Positions 35,901 through 46,799 of a stretch of DNA of 64,000 bases are shown here, in pieces. Each line of letters begins with the position of its first letter. Within the stretch, counting starts at the first letter, position 1. Below the pieces are notes generated by a model. The model saw only the letters and a list, made by a program, of their open reading frames with translations, was not told the origin of the DNA and ran no database searches. Source of the stretch: Elymus sibiricus (lineage: Eukaryota; Streptophyta; Magnoliopsida; Poales; Poaceae); the NCBI GenBank assembly GCA_039707655.1, contig CM077672.1, forward strand, positions 458,220,390-458,284,389. The letters run 5' to 3'. Made by a program: the position numbers and the translations under genes.

Positions 35901-37321
35901 TCTAGAATGGAAAATGTTTTTGATGACCCACTTCCTATTAATGATGATTTTCCTGATGAACAATTAGCTGTCATAAATGCTTCTCGTAATACTCCATGGT
36001 ATGCCGACTATGCTAATTATATTGTTGCTAAATTTATACCACCTAGTTTCACATACCAACAAAAGAAAAAGTTCTTCTATGATTTAAGACATTACTTTTG
36101 GGATGACCCACATCTTTATAAAGAAGGAGTAGATGGTATTATTAGATGTTGTATACCTGAGCATGAACAGATACAAATCCTACGGAAGTGTCATTCCGAG
36201 GCTTACGGAGGACACCATGCGGGAGACAGAACTGCACATAAGGTATTACAATCTGGTTTTTATTGGCCTACTCTTTTCAAGGATGCTCGTAAGTTTGTCT
36301 TATCTTGTGATGAATGTCAAAGAATAAGAAATGTTGGTAGACGTCAGGAAATGCCTATGAATTATTCACTTGCCATTGAACCATTTGATGTTTGGGGATT
36401 TGATTATATGGGACCTTTTCCTAAATCCAATGGGTATACTCATATTAGTTGCTGTTGATTACGTTAGTAAGTGGGTAGAAGCTATTCCAACTAGTAGTGC
36501 TGATCATAACACTTCTATTAAAATGCTTAAAGAAGTTATTTTCCCAAGGTTTGGAGTTCCTAGATATTTAATGACTGGTGGTGGTTCACATTTTATTCAT
36601 GGTGCATTCCGTAAATTGCTTGCTAAATATGATGTCAACCATAGAATTCCATCTCCCTATCACCGTCAATCTAGTGGTCAAGTAGAATTGAGCAATAGAG
36701 AAATAAAATTAATTTTTCAAAAAACCGTCAATAGATCTAGAAAGAATTGGTCTAAGAAACTTGACGATGCATTGTGGGCTTATAAAACTGCTTATAAAGA
36801 CCCTATGGGTATGTCTCCTTATAAAATGGTTTATGGAAAAGCATGTCATTTACCTCTTGAGTTAGAACATAAAGCATATTGGGCAATTAAAGAACTCAAT
36901 TATGATTTTAAACTTGCCGGTGAAAAGAGGTTATTTGATATTAGCTCATTAGATGAATGGAGAACCCAAGCTTATGAAAATGCCAAATTGTTTAAAGAAA
37001 AAGTTAAAAGATGGCATGATAGAAGAATTCAAAAACGGGAATTCAAAGTGCGTGAGCAAGTTTTATTGTACAATTCTCGTTTGAGATTCTTTGCAGGAAA
37101 GCTTCTCTCTAAGTGGAGGACCGTATATAATCGAAGAAGTTTATCGCTCCGGAGCCATCAAAATAAACAACTCCGAAGGCACTAATCCGAGAGTGGTGAA
37201 TGGGCAAAGAATTAAGCATTATATTTCAGGTACTCCCATTAATGTTGAAACTAATATTATTGAAACAATTACACCGGAGGAATACATAAGAGAGACCTTC
37301 CAGAACACTCCAGAACCCTGA
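32946..37321 (+). pseudogene. Element A gag-pol (Athila lineage), broken
   Basis: gag resumes at KLYPMHLVHRDRNYIYNFW. Protease: CDLGASVNAIPF, the Athila form with Leu in place of Thr. TAA at 34089-34091 stops the frame; it reopens in phase (34116 onward). [25 protein letters not shown] and the catalytic FMDDF (35118-35132). RNase [10 protein letters not shown] and HTDHAA. Integrase zinc finger: [12 protein letters not shown]...CDECQR. A ~2-nt loss near 36445 shifts the frame just after [10 protein letters not shown]. The second catalytic Asp of integrase is Gly (codon 36577-36579, MTGGGSHF); the Glu region SGQVELSNREIK is kept. Another ~2-nt loss near 37118 shifts the frame before KHYISG. The protein ends at 37321. 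At least four independent lesions make it inactive. Confidence 0.9.
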
Positions 37322-37359
37322 AAAAGAAGGGGTACGTGATACGGTAAGTAAACCGACTC

Positions 37360-37586
37360 CAAAAATTCCATAAAAATACTTTCTGTCAGTTTTGGAATAT
37401 TAGAAAAAATACAAAAATAAGAAACAACTGAGGGGACCCACGAGGTGCACACGAGGCCCCAGGGCGCGCCACACACCCCCCCCCCCCCCAGGCGCGCCCT
37501 GGTGGCTCGTGGGCCCCTCGTGAGCCTTCCCGACTCTGTTTTCTTCTGGAATACTTGTTTTGCAAGATAAAAATTCTTTATATATA
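37360..37586 (+). promoter_or_regulatory. Internal U3-like promoter cassette of element A
   Basis: Between pol and ORF3: an A/T-rich stretch with GAAAAAATACAAAAATA, then GAGGGGACCCAC, then the GC-rich inverted repeat (37448-37513, 14-C loop), then TTTATATATA at 37577-37586, 63 bp after the repeat and 88 bp before the ORF3 ATG. The order copies the LTR U3 (AAATAAAAAATACTGG, GAGGGGGCCACC, inverted repeat, TATA). That it drives ORF3 is inference. Confidence 0.5.
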
Positions 37587-37673
37587 CTCCTGGATGTTTT
37601 GACCACCGTATCGCAGAAACCTCCTCTGTTCTTGTTTCGTTCTGTTTTCTGCCAGATTTCGAGGCCAGGCACC

Positions 37674-38218
37674 ATGTCTTCTTCTTCTTCCAACAACATG
37701 GGAGACGATGCTTGGTTGCTGTAGACGGAGCTCAGGAGGGGGGAGGAAGGAGAGGTTACCATGGAAGAAGATGATGGGGATTCGCTCGAGGTTCACCCTC
37801 CGGCTTCCGAGAGGGGCACCCTTGCTGGCATCTCCACAATTCTGAACCCTCATCAAGCCGTGAGAAGCACTACAAGCCATGGGAGTCCAGAGGTACAAGA
37901 AGGGCTTCCCCTAGGAGGCCCCTACACAGGTTACATCGGAACAACTTTCATAATTTGGTTGACAATTATGGGGTCGAAAATACTCCTCGTATGCACATAC
38001 CCTCCAATTGGGACATCTCTCGTCCAAGTGAAAGTGATGCAGGAAAGAATGCTTGGGGCCCAGAGAATAAGCATATTATGGCCGAAGTCCAACGGAATAC
38101 AGAGATGATACAACATGTGCTCCGGGAAATCCAGAGCCTAAAGGAGGTCCTAATTAATGTCATGAAGGACAAGCTCGCCACTTCACCATCACCACCATCA
38201 CCGAAGAAGGAAACTTGA
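37674..38218 (+). pseudogene. Element A ORF3 (~180 codons), function unknown
   Basis: Starts at ATG 37674 (MSSSSSNNMGDDAWLL), is cut by TAG at 37722-37724, and shifts frame by one base near 37912. The C-terminal part returns in frame near 37955 and ends at TGA 38216-38218. The fuller copy is in B. The position after pol is where Athila elements carry an env-like ORF, but I see no signal peptide or membrane segment. The C-terminal third (HIMAEVQRNTEMIQHVLREI) looks like a short coiled coil, followed by a Ser/Pro/Lys tail. Confidence 0.6.
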
Positions 38219-38253
38219 GTACATGGGTATGGGCACTCCCCTTGGCTTGTGCC

Positions 38254-38266
38254 AAGCTTGGGGGAG
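38254..38266 (+). other. Internal PPT-like motif after ORF3 in A
   Basis: AAGCTTGGGGGAG, identical to the 13 nt of A's own PPT at 41954-41966 and placed 35 nt after the ORF3 stop. B has the same motif at the same place (53688-53700). Confidence 0.6.
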
Positions 38267-39762
38267 GTGCCCCAGTATCGTATCACCATCACTTTCATTA
38301 TCTTTACCTATTTTTAGTTCGATCCTTAGTGATTTCGTGATTTAGTTGAATAAAAGTTTAGTATGATCTATTTTTGAGTGCTAGTTTCGTGATCTATCCA
38401 TCTATGTAATTGAGTTGAGAGCTATATAATAAAGAGTAGTTTAAGTTTTTGCTTCTTTTGTTGGAGATATGCCCTAGAGGCAATAATAAATGTTATTTTT
38501 TGTCTCCATGTTCATAATTATGTTTATGTTCCATGCTATAACTGCTATGGTTCTCGAGTCTGCAATAACCACGAGGCTCGAAGGAAGACTCATATGCACG
38601 TGTGGAATAATAAACGGTAAAATGTATTCCTAGTCTGGCCTCTAAGACTAGCTCAAGTGTTGCATGATGGTTCTGTTTTCCTGATCATGGGCATGACTAT
38701 GCCGGCAACTTTGAGGGCACAATGTTAGGAGAATACTTATGTTGAATCGACCCGAATTGATGTTATGCTATGAGATACATTCGTCACAAGTTAATGGTTA
38801 ATAACACAGAGAAGTTAACGTTTGCATAATTCCTTAGACCATGAGAGTATCGAGTTTCTTCATGCTTGATTCATGAACTTTGGGGTTTGTTAAACGTCAT
38901 CCATAACTGGGTGGCTATTACGGCGGCATACGGGTTCATGGGAAAGTATGACAAGGGACTTGATAGCTCAAGATTGGGATTTGCTCCTCCGGTGATGGAG
39001 AGATATCTCTGGGCCCTCTCGGTGTTACGGTATCCACCATCGTCTGGCCAGACACATTGTGATTTGATCACAGGGATGCCGGAACACAGAAACGAGAAAA
39101 GAGAACAAAACCGGTAACGAGGTAACTGGCATTGTGGACAAGTGTTGATCCACGGGGATGCCGATGATTCTCACCTCGGGTATTTGTAACATATCGCGAA
39201 GCAACAGGAATAGCACACGGCAACTGGAGGTTCACTCGAATATTCATTCGTGTGGGTATAGGGGTCAATATGGGTGTCCACGGCTCCGATGTTGATCATT
39301 GATCCGAAAGTGTTCCGGGTCATGTCTATACTTCACCGAACCTATAGGGTCACACGCTTAAGGGTCATCTATCTGCTGAATACTAGACAGGGAGTCTGAG
39401 AGAAAGTCACCGGAATTGTTTCGGAGATAACGGAAGAGTTCCGGAGAGAGAACACCGGAATAGTTTCGGTAAAACCGAAAGGTTGTTTCGGAGTATACCA
39501 TTAAGTCAAAATGGTTTCGGCACATGCCTGGAAATTCTTAGAGGGTGCCAGAATTGTTCTGGGAACTTCTGGGATTTTTCCGAAGAAAAAACCCGGAAAT
39601 GTTCCGGAGCTGCCGGAAATGCTTTGGTTGCTTTTTCACTGATGAAAATCATTGATCCGGAAATGTTTCGGAACGCGTCCAAAATTATTTTAAGGGGTGC
39701 CGGAAATGTTCTGGGCCTTCAGGAATTTTTTCGGATTAACCAGGCGATGAAAATATTTCATG

Positions 39763-39894
39763 AATAGTGGAAACACTATTGGGAGAAAATATCTCACGAA
39801 TAGTGTAAACACTATTATGAATAGTGGAAATACTATTGAGAGAAAATATCTCATGAATAGTGGGAACACTATTATGAATAGTGGAAACACTATT
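39763..39894 (+). repeat. Five consecutive AATAGTG/CACTATT hairpins upstream of the Copia TATA box
   Basis: Hairpins at 39763-39780, 39799-39816, 39820-39837, 39856-39873 and 39877-39894. Each has a 7-bp stem and a 4-nt loop (GAAA, TAAA, GAAA, GGAA, GAAA). The third has one T opposite G. The cluster ends ~57 bp before the TATA box. Confidence 0.75.
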
Positions 39895-40191
39895 ATGAAT
39901 AGTGTGAAAATATATGCGGGCATTTTGGTATTTTACCATCTCTTCTCACCCTATAAATAGGGGTGGAGGGTGCTCTCCATTTTCATCCAAGTTCTCACAT
40001 GAGTTCTCATACACTGCCATGCAATTATCTGGCTTTCTCTCTCCCTCCCAGCGAAATAGTTTCGTAGAGCCGAAAGGCTGTCTGGGTTTCGGTGGGAACT
40101 AGTTCTGGATGGCGAAGCCCTGCCGGATAGATGACACCGTATGTGTGAAACTCTGTAGAGAGATCGTAGTTTCGGTCTTAGTTCGAGAGTG

Positions 40192-40455
40192 CCTCCCGAA
40201 GGGTTGTTCGAGTGACCGTCCGAGTTTCGAGGGTCCTCCCGAAGGGCTGTCCGAGGATCCGTCCGGTGGAACTATCCGAAGGACTGTCCAGAGGCCTCCC
40301 GGAGGGCTGTCCGAGGATCCGTCCGGTGGGACTATCCGAGGGACTGTCCAGAGGCCTCCCGAAGGGCTGTCCGAGGATACGTCCGGTGGGACTATCCGAG
40401 GGACTGTCCCGAGGCCTCCCAAAGGGCTGCCCAGAGATCCGTCCGGTGAGCTGAC
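40192..40455 (+). repeat. 60-bp tandem repeats in the transcribed part of the Copia solo LTR
   Basis: Units start with CCTCCC at 40235, 40295, 40355 and 40415, an exact 60-bp period. A shorter diverged unit starts at 40192. The core is GGGCTGTCCGAGGATCCGTC. A frame stays open through the array because 60 is a multiple of three; I do not consider it coding. Confidence 0.8.
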
Positions 40456-40656
40456 GAGGGAGTACATCCTCGCGGTTGGGAGGTTGTAAATCCTAGCTGC
40501 GGGGATCTGCACCGCCGATCATCATCGACTCTACTTCAGCTGCGCTACGAGTCGGTAACGAAAAAGATCAAACCTTGTATGCAGTCTCCATAGTGGTCCT
40601 GGGCTGGTGCGTAGGTCAGAAAATTTTTGTTTTCTGCAGCGTTCCCCTACATCTTT

Positions 40657-41953
40657 ACTTTTATGTTTCAATCCTAGCAATGAAAATAATGAAAAAGATC
40701 ATATGTTAATCTTATGGAAAGTAATAACATTACATAAAGAAAAGTATAAGTGGTAAAATTTATTGAAAGTTAACAAACATAGCATTAGTCAATGATGCAA
40801 TTCATTAAAAAATTAATAGGGAAGAGAAGATTCACATGCAAATATACTATCTTGGACATCTTTTATGATTGTGAGCCCCCATTAAGTATTTTATGTCAAA
40901 TTGTTGACGTTGGACAAGGAAGACAACGTAATGAATTATGTTTGCTTATATTCACATAGAAGTTATATTGTCATAGATCCTCCAACATGTGGTGCTTGCC
41001 CAATATCTTTGCTAGCCAAAAATCCGCACCAAGTAGAGATACTACTTGTGCATCCAAAACCCTTAAACCCGGTTTCATGTCATGAGAGTCCACTATATCT
41101 GCCTATGGATTGAATAAGATCCTTCAAGTAAGTTGTCATCGGTGCAAAAAGCAATAAAAATTGCCTCTAAATGTGTATGAACTTGTATTGGAAGGGAAAA
41201 TAAGCTTTGTACGAACTTGTGATGGCAAAGAAATAAAAGCGACGGACTGCATAATAAAGGTTGCTATCACAAGGGGCAATATAAAGTGACGTTCCTTTGC
41301 ATTAAGGGCTTCTGCATCCAACAACAAAAAGCGCTTGACAACCTCTGCTTCCCTCTGTGAAGGGCCTATCTTTTACTTTTATGTATTTACTTTTTATGCA
41401 AGAGTCAATAGTGTTCTCCTCTATTCCTTTTTATTTTTCTCTTTTGCAAGCATCATGTGGTGGGGAAAGATCTAGGCATATATATCCAGTTGGATATGAG
41501 TGATCATGAGTTATTATTGTTGACATCACCCTTGAGGTGAATAACTTGGGAGGCGAACTCACAAGCCCCTGTCTTTCTATGTGTCTGGCTGAAACTTTTT
41601 GCTCCATATATATGTTGTGAGTGTTAGCAATCATAGAAGACTAAATGATGGTTGAGTATGTGGACTTGCTAAAAAGCTCCTACATGAGACCCTTCTCGAA
41701 AATATGATGAATTGTAATTGCATTGTTGACTGAGAACATAGTTTGTTAGTTTTCAAGAAAGTGTATGCCTTATACTTCATTGTTGTGATGAATTGTTACT
41801 TGCTCATGAGAAGTTTTATGATAATGAATATTGCTGTTATAATAATGATCATGATGCTACTATGTCTGTATTTTGTTTTTATCGACACCTCTCTCTCTAA
41901 ACATGTGGACATGATTATCGATATCGGCTTTCGCTTGAGGACAAGCAAGGTCT
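40657..41953 (+). other. 3' non-coding region of element A
   Basis: AT-rich sequence between ORF3 and PPT with no gene. It aligns with B 53895-55187 and, around TGTGCATCCAAAACCC (41048) to CACTATATCTGCC, with S1 near 27230-27290, so it probably holds cis-acting replication or packaging signals common to both families. Confidence 0.55.
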
Positions 41954-41966
41954 AAGCTTGGGGGAG
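41954..41966 (+). other. Polypurine tract of element A
   Basis: AAGCTTGGGGGAG ends one base before the 3' LTR start (41968). Confidence 0.8.
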
Positions 41967-41967
41967 T

Positions 41968-43486
41968 TGATACGTCCATTTTGCATCATGTTTTACTACT
42001 GTTATTTATAGTGTTTTTTATCAATATAACACTTTGTGGAGCAATTCTAATGCCTTTTCTCTCTTAATATGCAAGATTTACACAAGGAGGGAGATTGCCG
42101 GCAGCTGGAATTCTGGACCTGAAAAAGCTATGTCAGAGATACCTATTCTGCACATCTCCAAATGAGCTGAAATTTCATGGAGATTTATTTTGGAATAAAT
42201 AAAAAATACTGGAAGCAAGAAGTACCAGAGGGGGCCACCCAGGTGCCCACGAGGCACCAGGGCGTGCCACCCCCCCAGGCGCGCCCTGGTGGCTTGTGGG
42301 TCCCCTGGCCAGTCTCCGGTGCCCATTTTCTGGTATATAAGCCCATTTGCCCTAGAAAAAATAAGGAGAAGACTTTTGGGATGGTGCGCCACCGTCTTGA
42401 GGCGGAACTTGGGCAGGAGCACTTTTGCTCTCCCGCGGAGCGATTCCGCCGGGGATACTTCCCTCCGGGAGGGGGAAATCGGAGCCATCATCATCACCAA
42501 CGATCCTCTCATCGTGGGAGGACCAATCTTCATCAACATCTTCAACAACACCATATCATCTCAAACCCTAGTTCATCTCTTGTATTCAATCTTTGTCTCA
42601 AAACCTCAGATTGGTACCTGTGGGTTGCTAGTAGTGTTGATTACGTCTTGTAGTTGATGCTAGTGGTTTATTTGATGGAAGATTATATGTTCAGATCCAA
42701 TATGCTATTTAATACCTCTATGATCTTGGACATGAAGATGATTTGTGAGTAGTTACTTTTGTTCTTAAGGACATGGGAGAAGTCTTGTCATAAGTAATCA
42801 TGTGAATTTGGTATTCGTTCGATATTTTGATGATATGTATGTTGTTGATTCTCTTAGTGGTGTCATGTGAACGTCGACTACATGACACTTCACCATCTTT
42901 GGGCCTAACGGAATGCATTGTGGAGTAGTAATTAGATGATGGGTTGCTAGAGTGACAGAAGCTTAAACCCTAGTTTATGCGCTATTCTGTAAGGGGCTGA
43001 TTTGGATCCATATGTTTAATGCTATGGTTAGAGTTATCTTAATTCTTCTTTCGTAGTTGCGGATGCTTACGAGAGGGGGTAATCATAAGTGGGAGGCTTG
43101 TTCAAGTAAGAACAGCACCCAAGCACCGGTCCACCCACATATCAAATTATCAAAGTAGCGAACGCGAATCAAACAAACATGATGAAAGTGACTAGATGAA
43201 ATTCCCGTGTGTCCTCGAGAATGCTTTGCTTATTATAAGAGATTGTTCCGGCTTGTCCTTAGCTACAAAAAGGATCGGGCCACCTTGCTGCACTCTTTGT
43301 TACTATTGCTACTTGTCACTTGTTACAAATTATCTTGCTATCAAACTACTCGTTACCGATAATTTCAGTGCTTGCAGAAAATACCTTGCTGAAAACCGCT
43401 TGTCATTTCCTTCTGCTCCTCGTTGGGTTCGACACTCTTACTTATCGAAAGGACTACGATTGATCCCCTATACTTGTGGGTCATCA
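41968..43486 (+). repeat. Element A 3' LTR (1519 bp)
   Basis: TGATACGTCC...GGGTCATCA. Inverted repeat at 42246-42300 (7-C loop, left arm with one GCGC to GCGT change) and TATATAAG at 42334-42341. Followed by the target duplication GTGCG. Confidence 0.9.
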
Positions 43487-46400
43487 GTGCGCAAGGATTC
43501 GAGGCGGCAGCGGAAGGAAGGCAATGATGGTCTCGCGCCGTGCGCGGGCAGACTTTATGTCAGCGCAGGCAGTTACCAAGGCGTCGTGGGAGAAGTGGGG
43601 GCATCCCCCGTCACATCGTGCGCCAAGCGTCGCACCTGGCTCGCAGGCAGTTAGGACCCGCGTCGTTTCGCCCCCGAATAGGCGAGAACGTCCGCGCCGT
43701 GCTACTTGTGAGCTACGTTGGTAATTCCTTGAAGAGGAAGGGAGATGCAGTACAGTAGAGATAAGTATTTCCCCCAGTTATGAAACCAAGGTTATCAATC
43801 TAGTAGGAGAATCACGCAACACCTCGTGAACAGTACCTGCACACAAAACAACAAATCCTTGCACCCAACGCAAACAAGGGGTTGTCAATCCCTTGGCGGT
43901 CAATTGCAAGATTAAATTGTATGTTGATAGATAGATAGATTGAACTAAAATATAAAATAAAATAAATAAAGTAAAAGTGCAGCAAGGTATTTTTAGGATT
44001 TTTAATATATGATAGAAGTAGACCCGGGGGCCATAGTTTTCACTAGAGGCTTCTCTCATGAAAATAGCATACGGTGGGTAAACAAATTACTGTTGGGCAA
44101 TTGATAGAAAAGCAAATAATCATGACGATATTGTGACGCCACCGACCCGACCGTGCACTAATCATACACGCAAATGTGCACGATCAAGCCCAGGGACTCA
44201 CGGGAAGATATCACAACACAACTCTAGACACACAAAAAAATAATACAAGCTTTATATTACAAGCCAGGGGCCTCGAGGGCTCGAATACATAAGCTCGAGT
44301 TACACAAGCATCAGCGGAAGCATCAGATATCTGAGTACAGACATAAAGTTAAACAAGTCTGCCATAAGAAGGCTGAGCAAAACAACGACACTGGATCGAA
44401 AAGGCGCAGGCCTCCTGCCTGGGTGCCTCCTATCTACTCCTGGTCGTCGGTCTCCACGTAGTAGTAGGCTCCACCGGAGGGGTAGTAGTAGTCGTCGACT
44501 GGGGCAGCTGACTTCGGGGCTCCGTCATCTGGTCGCAGCAATCGGGTATGGGGAAAAGAGGTAGCACAGCAACCGTGAGTACTCATCCAAAGTACTCGCA
44601 AGACTTACATCAGATCTATTCTATGTATGCATCGGTATCAAGTGAAAGGGCTGTATTAGTGGACTAGACTGCAGAAATGTCAAAATAGAGGGAAGGCCTA
44701 GCCTATCGCAGACTAGCATCTTCAGCGTCTTGCAGCATTAGAAGAGTGTAGATTAGTACATAAATATAGCAGTAAGTAAGTAGCAATGCCCGGAGATCCT
44801 TTCTCGACTCCCTGCGAGAAAGCGATCCCGGAACCAACATATTAATTAAGCATCACAAGTATCCAGTTCTAGTTGTAGTAGATCGGGATACTCTCTGAGC
44901 GTCCGTTACCGTGGACACGGCTATTCGAATAGATATACTTCCCTACAGGGGTGCACCAACTTACCCAACACACTCGATTAACTCTGGCCGGACACACTTA
45001 CTCGGGTCATGCCCGGCCTCGGCTGATCGACACGCCGTAGTCCTACCTAGGCTCCGCAGAGAGGTCCCCGCTGGTCTACATCTTAAGTGCTCAGGGGTCT
45101 TGGGCCCATCGCCCTTTGCACTCCAGTTCGTTGTGCGCAGGGTGGATACCAGCGCCACCTCTCTCCTGGATGGCATGATCCGACCCGGCCACAATGCTGA
45201 ACTGGACGTCTGTCAGAGGTTTCGGGAGAATCGTACGACGCAGAGTGCCCATAACTTATCCTGCATGGTGGTTAGTACGAAAAGGCCAGAGGCCTACTCA
45301 GATAACATATCCAAACCGTTAGTGTATTGGGAGCTCGCGGAGACGAGCAGAGAACCACGATCATGTGACCCCATCGCCCCGTCTCGTGGACTTACGGCAA
45401 GGGCCAGGCCCATCCCTCTCCTGGACGGTCTGCCTGCCCGGCCGTGCCACGTAATTATCTCGCGGGTACCCTCCAGGTCAACCCGACTTCCCAAGAGGCT
45501 GTCGGGAACTCAGGTCCACCTCTACCGGGGTGGTACCGCCTGTTCCTTCAGTCCCACAATAACAGTTAAAAGGGGCAACAATGTAAGGTAACAGTGTGTC
45601 TATAACATCGAGGGGGAAATCCGAGGAATCACCCTCGATGGATTCCCACTCGATGCAGCCGTCAAGGTGAACTCGGAGGAATCACCCTTCATGGGTTCAC
45701 ACTTGAGGGGTTGCACGACAGAGGCATCATCGGAGGTGGTGAAAGAGGAATTACCCTCGATAACCCACAACTGACTAGCTATGCTACAGAGATATCATCA
45801 GGAGTGAGGTAGGAGGTATCACCCTCGGCACTCGATAGTAGCTCTACAGAGTCGTACAACTAAGGGGGTGTGCGGTGCTGTGTAGGTCTCTGCACATCAA
45901 TCACGTTGATCGAAACATTCGAAAGCAAAGCATGGCAACACGGACAAGGGTGCGGGGCCACTGATGGATCACTAACCAACCTATACTAAGCATTTTGGAT
46001 AGCAGGTAAGGTATCAACAGCAAGTTACAAAATCAGGCTATGCATCAGAATAGGAGCAATCAAATACAGTAGCAAAATCTAATGCAAGCATGGGAGAGAA
46101 AGAATAGGCGATATAGGAATGATCAAGGGGGTTTTGCTTGCCTGGAAGCTTTGCTGAAAGGGGCTGGACGTCAGGAACGTAGTCGTACTCGATAGCAGCG
46201 TCCGTCTCGGAGTCTACCGGAGAGAAGAGGGGGAAGAAACAAATAAATACACGGCAAATAAATGCAACACAGAGCAATACATGGCAATATGCAATGCAGG
46301 GGTGACTTAATGCAATGTTAAGTGCTACAGACGGAGCGGGAAAATATTTGGGAATATTTTCCCGGTGTTAGGCAATTATCGGACAGATGATCCGGAGGGG

Positions 46401-46658
46401 AAGGTTCCATGTTGTAGTGTTGTGGGCATGTGACAGGTATGAGGATGGCATATTCGAATTCGTTGGATTTTTCTGATCAACTTTCATGTAGAAAACTTTT
46501 TCATCCGAGCTACGGTTGAATTTCTATGAATTTTCAAAATTTTAGCAATATCCTGAAATTGTTTTATTATATATAAATCGAATTTGAACAGTGCTGGGAC
46601 CATATACACCCACTGTGGGTTAGCCACAGTGGATGACAAGTGGGCCAGGGGGGCCCAG

Positions 46659-46799
46659 TTGACCACAGTCAACAGCCCAGTCAGCAGTCAACAGAGTTGA
46701 CTGTTGACTGGTCAAAACTGGCAGGCGGGGCCCAGGTGTCAGCTGGCCACAGTCACTGACGACTGGGCCCGGTCAACGCTGACTGGGTAGGGTCAAAGC
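46659..46799. promoter_or_regulatory. Cluster of eight W-box cores in solo LTR E
   Basis: Eight TTGAC[C/T] motifs on the two strands within ~140 bp, between CAGTTGACCACAG and GGGTCAAAGC. This is the consensus bound by WRKY factors. Activity is not shown by sequence alone. Confidence 0.45.

Larger units (their letters stand above)
38459..40651 (+). mobile_element. Solo LTR of a Copia element (2.2 kb)
   Basis: TGTTGGAGATATGCCC...GTTCCCCTACA flanked by TCTTT (38454-38458 and 40652-40656). B shows the empty site (TTGCTTCTTTACTTTCAAG near 53884-53902). The ends resemble Angela/BARE-type LTRs, but the interior differs. TATA box CTATAAATAG at 39951-39960. It has a palindrome cluster, hairpin array and 60-bp repeats (see separate entries). 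No internal domain remains, as expected after LTR-LTR recombination. Confidence 0.9.
32379..43486 (+). mobile_element. Element A: Athila-lineage Ty3/Gypsy retrotransposon, degenerate
   Basis: Bounded by TGATACGCCC (32379) and GGGTCATCA (43486) with the duplication GTGCG. Order: partial 5' LTR, gag-pol pseudogene, promoter-like cassette, ORF3 remnant, PPT-like motif, ~1.5 kb non-coding, PPT, 3' LTR. A deletion joins the 5' LTR directly to gag, removing the rest of the LTR, the PBS and the gag start. A Copia solo LTR is inserted at 38459. Lineage is judged from the CDLGAS protease motif, the RT/integrase sequence style and a third ORF after pol. Confidence 0.85.

Noticed and set aside
40109..40489. 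126-codon frame through the 60-bp repeats of the Copia solo LTR
   Set aside because: The open frame is a by-product of a repeat unit divisible by three; the opposite strand is equally open.
38459..40651. Second LTR or internal Copia domain in element A
   Set aside because: Only one LTR with matching TCTTT flanks is present, so it is a solo LTR and not a complete element.
44911..45591. 226-codon open frame in solo LTR E
   Set aside because: No recognisable domain, lies within an LTR on the strand opposite its transcription, and its composition matches surrounding non-coding LTR sequence.
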